From NCBI RefSeq assembly GCF_003628305.1, contig NZ_RBZM01000006.1:1-64000 (forward strand): 64,000 bases of DNA, written 5' to 3'. The DNA is from Cohnella endophytica (lineage in GTDB: Bacteria; Bacillota; Bacilli; Paenibacillales; Paenibacillaceae). Positions 60,417 through 64,000 of the stretch are shown here, piece after piece; position 1 is the stretch's first letter; each line of letters opens with the position of its first letter. The notes beneath the pieces are model-generated. The model ran no database searches, had not been told where the DNA came from, and saw only the letters and a program-made list of their open reading frames with translations. Made by a program: the position numbers and the translations under genes.

Positions 60417-61769
60417 ATGCAAAAATGGAAACGAGGCAGTTGGCTAGTTGCAATGTGCGCCACGCTGCTGCTAGCATCCGCGTGCGGTAACAACGGCAAT
60501 TCTACCAATAATGCTAGTCAATCGGCCGGCAACGCGGAATCGAGTGCGCCAAGCAGCGCAAGCGCGTCGACGCAAACGGAGTCCGAAGCACCTGAAGGTA
60601 AGGTCACCATTACGTACTGGAACGGATTTTCCGGCTCTGATCGCCCGGTTTTAGAAGCGCTTATCAAGAAGTTTAACAGCTCGCAGGACCAGGTTGAAGT
60701 GAAGATGGAGATCATGAGCTGGGACGTTCTTTATCAAAAGCTAACGACCTCGTCCGCTTCCGGGCAAGGGCCCGACTTTATCGCGTTCGGTCCGGAAAAT
60801 ATCGCCAAATACTATGATCTTGGCGTAATCGCTCCCGTAGACGACTTCTACTCTAATAGTATGATCGATACCACGTTGCTACCGAAAGGGTACGATCAAC
60901 TGTTGCATTATAAAGACCACTTCGTCGGATTTCCGATGAACTACTTCGCTCACGCGCTGTATTACAACAAAGACATGGTGAAAAACGCCGGACTTGATCC
61001 GGAAAAACCGCCGACCACTTGGGATGAAATGGCAGACTGGGCGGTTAAAATGACGGATTCGAAAAAAGGGCAGTACGGCATGACTCTTCCGTCCGGATGG
61101 GTATATATTCCGCAGCTGATGTGGGCTAACGGAGGCGACGTGATCGATTACCAAACCAAAACTTCCATGATTAATAAGCCTGAAGCCGTAGCGGCGGTCA
61201 AATATTGGACGGATCTTGTGCTGAACAAAAAAGTCGCGCCGGCACCGAACAGCGATAATCTGAAGATGTTTGCTTCCGGTAAACTGGGCATGATGTTCGA
61301 TGGTCCTTGGATGTCTCCGCAGTTCAAGGCGGCTAAGGTTAATTACGGCGTGGCTCTTATGCCTGCCGGTCCTGCAAGACAAGTGACTTTCGGTGCCGGG
61401 TTGTCGATGCATTTGACGAGCAAAGGCGCGAAAGACGAGAAAATCAAAAACGCCGTCTATAAATTCGCGCAATGGTGGTTCGAAAAGGATACGCAAAAAG
61501 AATGGGCGATCAAAATCGGATTCCCGCCGATCCGTACGGATCTTGCGAGCGATCCTGAAATTATCGAAGAAAATCCGGATTTGAAAATATTCATGGAATC
61601 GGCCAACATCGGTCAACCGTGGCTGGTCGGCATCGTGAATTCCGGTAAAATTCTATCCGAAGTATTCCAGAAGTATTTCGATCAAATTTTAATGAAGAAA
61701 GCGGATATTCAAAGCACGCTTGATCAGGCATCGGCCGATCTCGATAAAATACTGGCTACGGAACGATAA
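60417..61769 (+). CDS. Sugar ABC transporter substrate-binding lipoprotein
   Basis: This 450-aa lipoprotein has lipobox LLASAC, a Ser/Asn/Ala linker and a MalE-like fold (VTITYWNGFSGSDRPVLEALIKKFN; YYNKDMVKNAGLDPEKPPTTWDEM; GMMFDGPWMSPQF). ATG behind CAGGAGGG. Captures an oligosaccharide for the two permeases downstream. A strong hairpin without T-run follows the gene, as after the binding-protein gene of the island. Promoter region contains a TACTAAG-type site and a cre-like site. Confidence 0.93.
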   Translation: MQKWKRGSWLVAMCATLLLASACGNNGNSTNNASQSAGNAESSAPSSASASTQTESEAPEGKVTITYWNGFSGSDRPVLEALIKKFNSSQDQVEVKMEIMSWDVLYQKLTTSSASGQGPDFIAFGPENIAKYYDLGVIAPVDDFYSNSMIDTTLLPKGYDQLLHYKDHFVGFPMNYFAHALYYNKDMVKNAGLDPEKPPTTWDEMADWAVKMTDSKKGQYGMTLPSGWVYIPQLMWANGGDVIDYQTKTSMINKPEAVAAVKYWTDLVLNKKVAPAPNSDNLKMFASGKLGMMFDGPWMSPQFKAAKVNYGVALMPAGPARQVTFGAGLSMHLTSKGAKDEKIKNAVYKFAQWWFEKDTQKEWAIKIGFPPIRTDLASDPEIIEENPDLKIFMESANIGQPWLVGIVNSGKILSEVFQKYFDQILMKKADIQSTLDQASADLDKILATER

Positions 61770-61784
61770 TCGACTCGCAATTGA

Positions 61785-61827
61785 AGGAAGGGAAGTCCGA
61801 GAGTCAATCTCGGATTTCCCGCTTCCT
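61785..61827 (+). other. Intercistronic hairpin after the binding-protein gene
   Basis: GGGAAGTCCGAGA pairs with TCTCGGATTTCCC around GTCAA. It lacks a T-run and lies before the permease ribosome binding site, so it more likely protects the upstream message than terminates fully. Confidence 0.6.
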
Positions 61828-61848
61828 TATTTGAGAAAGGAGACATCT

Positions 61849-62736
61849 ATGAAATGGAAGGCATTGGCTTGGAATAAGTCTGCCGTCGGTTATTTGTTCA
61901 TCTTGCCTAGCGTGGCCGTCATGACTCTTTTTGTCATTGTGCCGCTTTTGTTTTCACTGCTCTCGAGCCTATACAGCTTCGATATCATGCTTCAAAACTT
62001 CAAGTTTATCGGCTTGGATAACTTCCATACGGTTCTTGACGACGATCGTTTTTGGAACAGTCTAAAGAATACGGTCTACTTCGTTTGCGGAAACGTTCCT
62101 TTGCAAATCGTGATCAGTATTTTGGTTGCCGTTGCGATCAATAAGAAATCCCGGCTTAATATCGTTTTTCGTACCGTCTACTTTCTTCCCGTGGTTTGCT
62201 CGATGACGATCGTAGCCATGGCGATTCAAATGATGTTCGATTTCAACATCGGTATCGTTCCGGCGCTTTTGCGCGAGTGGGGACTGCCGGTCGTCGACGT
62301 GTTTAACGATCCGACATGGGCGATGCCGGCAATCATTCTAATCAGCGTCTACAAAAGCTTTGGATTTACGATGATTATTTTGCTTGCTGCGCTACAAGGC
62401 GTACCGGAAAGCTTATACGAGGCGGCTGAGATCGACGGGGCAGGCAGAGCGGCCACCTTCTTCCGCATTACGCTTCCGTCCATCGCGCCATCCATCGCGT
62501 TCGTCGTCATCACCTCCATCATCGGCTCGTTTCAGGTGTTTGATCAGGTCTATGTCACGACTAAGGGCGGACCCATGTTTAAGACGGAAACGATCGTACA
62601 GTATGTCTACGATAAAGCTTTCGTAACGAACGAGATGGGGCCGGCCATTGCAAGCGCCATTTTGCTTTTCATCATTATCCTTATTGTCACGTTGGCTAAC
62701 CTGCGTATTGGACGGAAGTCCGAGCAAAATTTCTGA
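61849..62736 (+). CDS. Sugar ABC transporter permease (MalF/UgpA type)
   Basis: The 295-aa membrane protein has six helices and the EAA motif SLYEAAEIDGAGRAATFFRITLPSIAP. ATG behind AAAGGAG was chosen; the longer frame starts inside the binding-protein gene. Partner of the MalG-type permease that follows. Confidence 0.92.
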   Translation: MKWKALAWNKSAVGYLFILPSVAVMTLFVIVPLLFSLLSSLYSFDIMLQNFKFIGLDNFHTVLDDDRFWNSLKNTVYFVCGNVPLQIVISILVAVAINKKSRLNIVFRTVYFLPVVCSMTIVAMAIQMMFDFNIGIVPALLREWGLPVVDVFNDPTWAMPAIILISVYKSFGFTMIILLAALQGVPESLYEAAEIDGAGRAATFFRITLPSIAPSIAFVVITSIIGSFQVFDQVYVTTKGGPMFKTETIVQYVYDKAFVTNEMGPAIASAILLFIIILIVTLANLRIGRKSEQNF

Positions 62737-62755
62737 TGATGGAGGTAACAATGAA

Positions 62756-63598
62756 GTGGAATCCGCGATGAATCGACGACAAAGCGTCGACCTTGGCCGT
62801 TGGATAATCGGGTTGCTCTTGATTGTTCTTGCGGTGGCCACGATATTTCCGTTTATTTGGATGGCGAGCACATCAGTCAAGCCAATGGGGGAAGTTCTGG
62901 GATCGCCGGAACGCTTGCTGCCCGTAACTTATGATTTCAGCACTTACACGAAAATATGGTCGGAAGTTCCTTTCGGCCGGTATTTCCTGAATTCTCTGGT
63001 GTTCTCATGCTCCGTGGTTGCCATTGCCCTATTTCTGAATTCAATGGCCGGTTACGCTTTTGCCAGACTGCAATTTAAGGGAAGAAATTTGCTGTTTATT
63101 CTCATCCTTTGCACCATGATGATCCCGTTCCAAGTTACGATGACGCCGTTGTTCCTGATCATCTATAAGCTGGGGATGATCGACACTTACCAAGGGTTAA
63201 TTATTCCCAGGGCAGCGGATGCTTTCGGAATCTTCATGATGCGTCAATTTTTCCTCACGCTTCCCAAAGATCTGGAGGAGTCGGGAAGAATAGATGGCGC
63301 TAGCGAATTTCGGATTTATTTTAGAATCATGTTGCCGCTTTGCAAGCCGGCTTTCGTTACGCTCGGCGTATTTATATTCATGGGTAACTGGAACGATTTG
63401 CTGTACCCTCTGTTGCTGACGAATTCAGAGCAGTTTCGGCCGATTCAGGCGGCAATCGCCTTGTTCGCCGGAAAGTACGGAACCGATTACAGTTTTGTGC
63501 TTACAGGGTTGTTGCTTGCGTCCGTTCCAACGCTTGCGGCTTATTTATTCGCGCAACGATTCTTTGTCAGCGGAATCGCCATGACCGGCATCAAGTAG
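62756..63598 (+). CDS. Sugar ABC transporter permease (MalG/UgpE type)
   Basis: The 280-aa membrane protein has six helices and the EAA motif KDLEESGRIDGASEFRIYFRIMLP (Gly for the usual Ala). The only start with a ribosome binding site is GTG, 10 nt after GGAGG; ATG four codons later has none of its own. An out-of-frame ATG (62751) lies closer to the same GGAGG and encodes only six codons, so initiation may be weakened. Confidence 0.9.
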   Translation: MESAMNRRQSVDLGRWIIGLLLIVLAVATIFPFIWMASTSVKPMGEVLGSPERLLPVTYDFSTYTKIWSEVPFGRYFLNSLVFSCSVVAIALFLNSMAGYAFARLQFKGRNLLFILILCTMMIPFQVTMTPLFLIIYKLGMIDTYQGLIIPRAADAFGIFMMRQFFLTLPKDLEESGRIDGASEFRIYFRIMLPLCKPAFVTLGVFIFMGNWNDLLYPLLLTNSEQFRPIQAAIALFAGKYGTDYSFVLTGLLLASVPTLAAYLFAQRFFVSGIAMTGIK

Positions 63599-63616
63599 TA
63601 TATCGGAGGGATTAGT

Positions 63617-64000
63617 TTGGCGGACATTTGGTCCAGAGAAAGAGCTTGGAACTGGTATCGGGAACGCGGATGGATCGTAGGATGCAACTACATTCCGAGT
63701 AATTGCTTGGGAATCCTTGAGATTTGGCAAGCCTATAACCACGATAAAGTTCGGAAAACAATGGAGAAAGAATTAGCGCTCGCCGCATATACCGGCATCA
63801 ACAGCGTGCGTATGCTTCTTCCGTACGAGGTATGGAAGTACGAGCATGAGGGCTTTATGGCGCGTTTTGACGCCTTTCTGGATCTGATCGAAGCATATGG
63901 CATCTCGTTGATGCCGATTTTTTTCGACGACTGCGGAAGAAGGCCAATCGAGCATGCATCCGTTAAACCGCGTTTCGGTAAGCAACCCGAGCCGGTGCCT
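63617..64000 (+). CDS. TIM-barrel glycoside hydrolase, N-terminal part (cut by window end)
   Basis: An open frame of 128 codons runs off the end of the window, starting at TTG 6 nt after CGGAGGG and 18 nt after the permease stop. The opening RERAWNWYRERGWIVGCNYIPSNC, then EIWQAYNHDKVRKTMEKELALAAYTGINSVRMLLPYEVWKYE and LMPIFFDDCGRRP are typical of cytoplasmic GH5-like (putative 1,4-beta-xylanase/mannanase-like) TIM-barrel enzymes. It is probably the cytoplasmic hydrolase served by this importer. The catalytic glutamates would lie beyond the window. Confidence 0.75.
   Translation, partial: MADIWSRERAWNWYRERGWIVGCNYIPSNCLGILEIWQAYNHDKVRKTMEKELALAAYTGINSVRMLLPYEVWKYEHEGFMARFDAFLDLIEAYGISLMPIFFDDCGRRPIEHASVKPRFGKQPEPVP

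Noticed and set aside
60879-61616. 245-aa open frame on the minus strand
   Set aside because: Antisense to the binding-protein gene; Arg/Phe/His-rich shadow.

Overview
The window looks like a chromosomal stretch from a spore-forming, plant- or soil-associated member of the Paenibacillaceae (Paenibacillus/Cohnella type). This is inferred from SLH-domain and lipoprotein-anchored surface proteins, CUT1 sugar importers without their own ATPase gene, many GntR/LacI/AraC regulators, strong GGAGG ribosome binding sites with frequent GTG/TTG starts, and a dense load of glycoside hydrolases. No rRNA, tRNA, CRISPR array or intact transposase gene was seen.

Layout. 0-2.3 kb: an RluA-type pseudouridine synthase and a secreted CAP-domain protein, both on the minus strand. 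2.4-6.7 kb: a YtrA-type ABC exporter operon (membrane protein, GntR repressor, two ATPases, NatB-like permease) behind a promoter with a perfect palindrome. 6.7-23.3 kb: an A+T-richer catabolic island with a large secreted modular protein, a LacI regulator, a sugar ABC importer, an SGNH esterase and intracellular GH78, GH106 and GH36 enzymes. This combination fits uptake and disassembly of rhamnose- and galactose-containing pectic oligosaccharides (rhamnogalacturonan-like). Related IS-end-like sequences lie on both sides of it, in inverted orientation. 23.4-27.2 kb: an O-antigen-ligase-like polytopic protein with a TPR tail and an SLH surface protein. 27.5-28.0 kb: a wrecked YesM-type histidine kinase.

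28.1-31.5 kb: a GntR(FCD)-SDR-enolase superfamily dehydratase-amidohydrolase operon resembling the non-phosphorylating L-fucose (or related deoxysugar/acid sugar) route. 31.9-34.7 kb: AraC regulator, MDR oxidoreductase and a sugar isomerase-like TIM barrel. 34.8-38.3 kb: a cytoplasmic GH32 and a GtaA-like protein. 38.5-50.5 kb: two GntR/LacI chimeric regulators, a GH38 alpha-mannosidase, a second sugar importer and a secreted GxGYxYP-family protein with three repeated modules. 50.7-54.6 kb: a MacA/FtsX-like exporter whose ATPase gene survives only as an 11-codon stub. 54.7-64.0 kb: a sialidase-fold lipoprotein, two more paralogous GntR/LacI chimeras on the minus strand, a GH2 enzyme, a third sugar importer, and the start of a TIM-barrel glycosidase cut by the window edge.

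Most loci follow the same logic: a surface enzyme or binding protein captures a glycan, a three-gene importer that borrows a housekeeping ATPase brings oligosaccharides in, cytoplasmic exo-enzymes finish them, and a local regulator controls transcription. For five regulator groups, candidate operators were read directly in the neighbouring promoters: YtrA-type palindrome; TAAA(C/G)CG(C/G)TTTA for LacI; ATC(G/A)TGTACGAT for the FCD GntR; TGATATA-TT-TATATCA near one pair of GntR/LacI chimeras; TACTAAG/CTTAGTA near the other pair. Operator assignments are inference. Several scars (paralog deletion, kinase deletion, ATPase loss) show that the region is under active remodelling.
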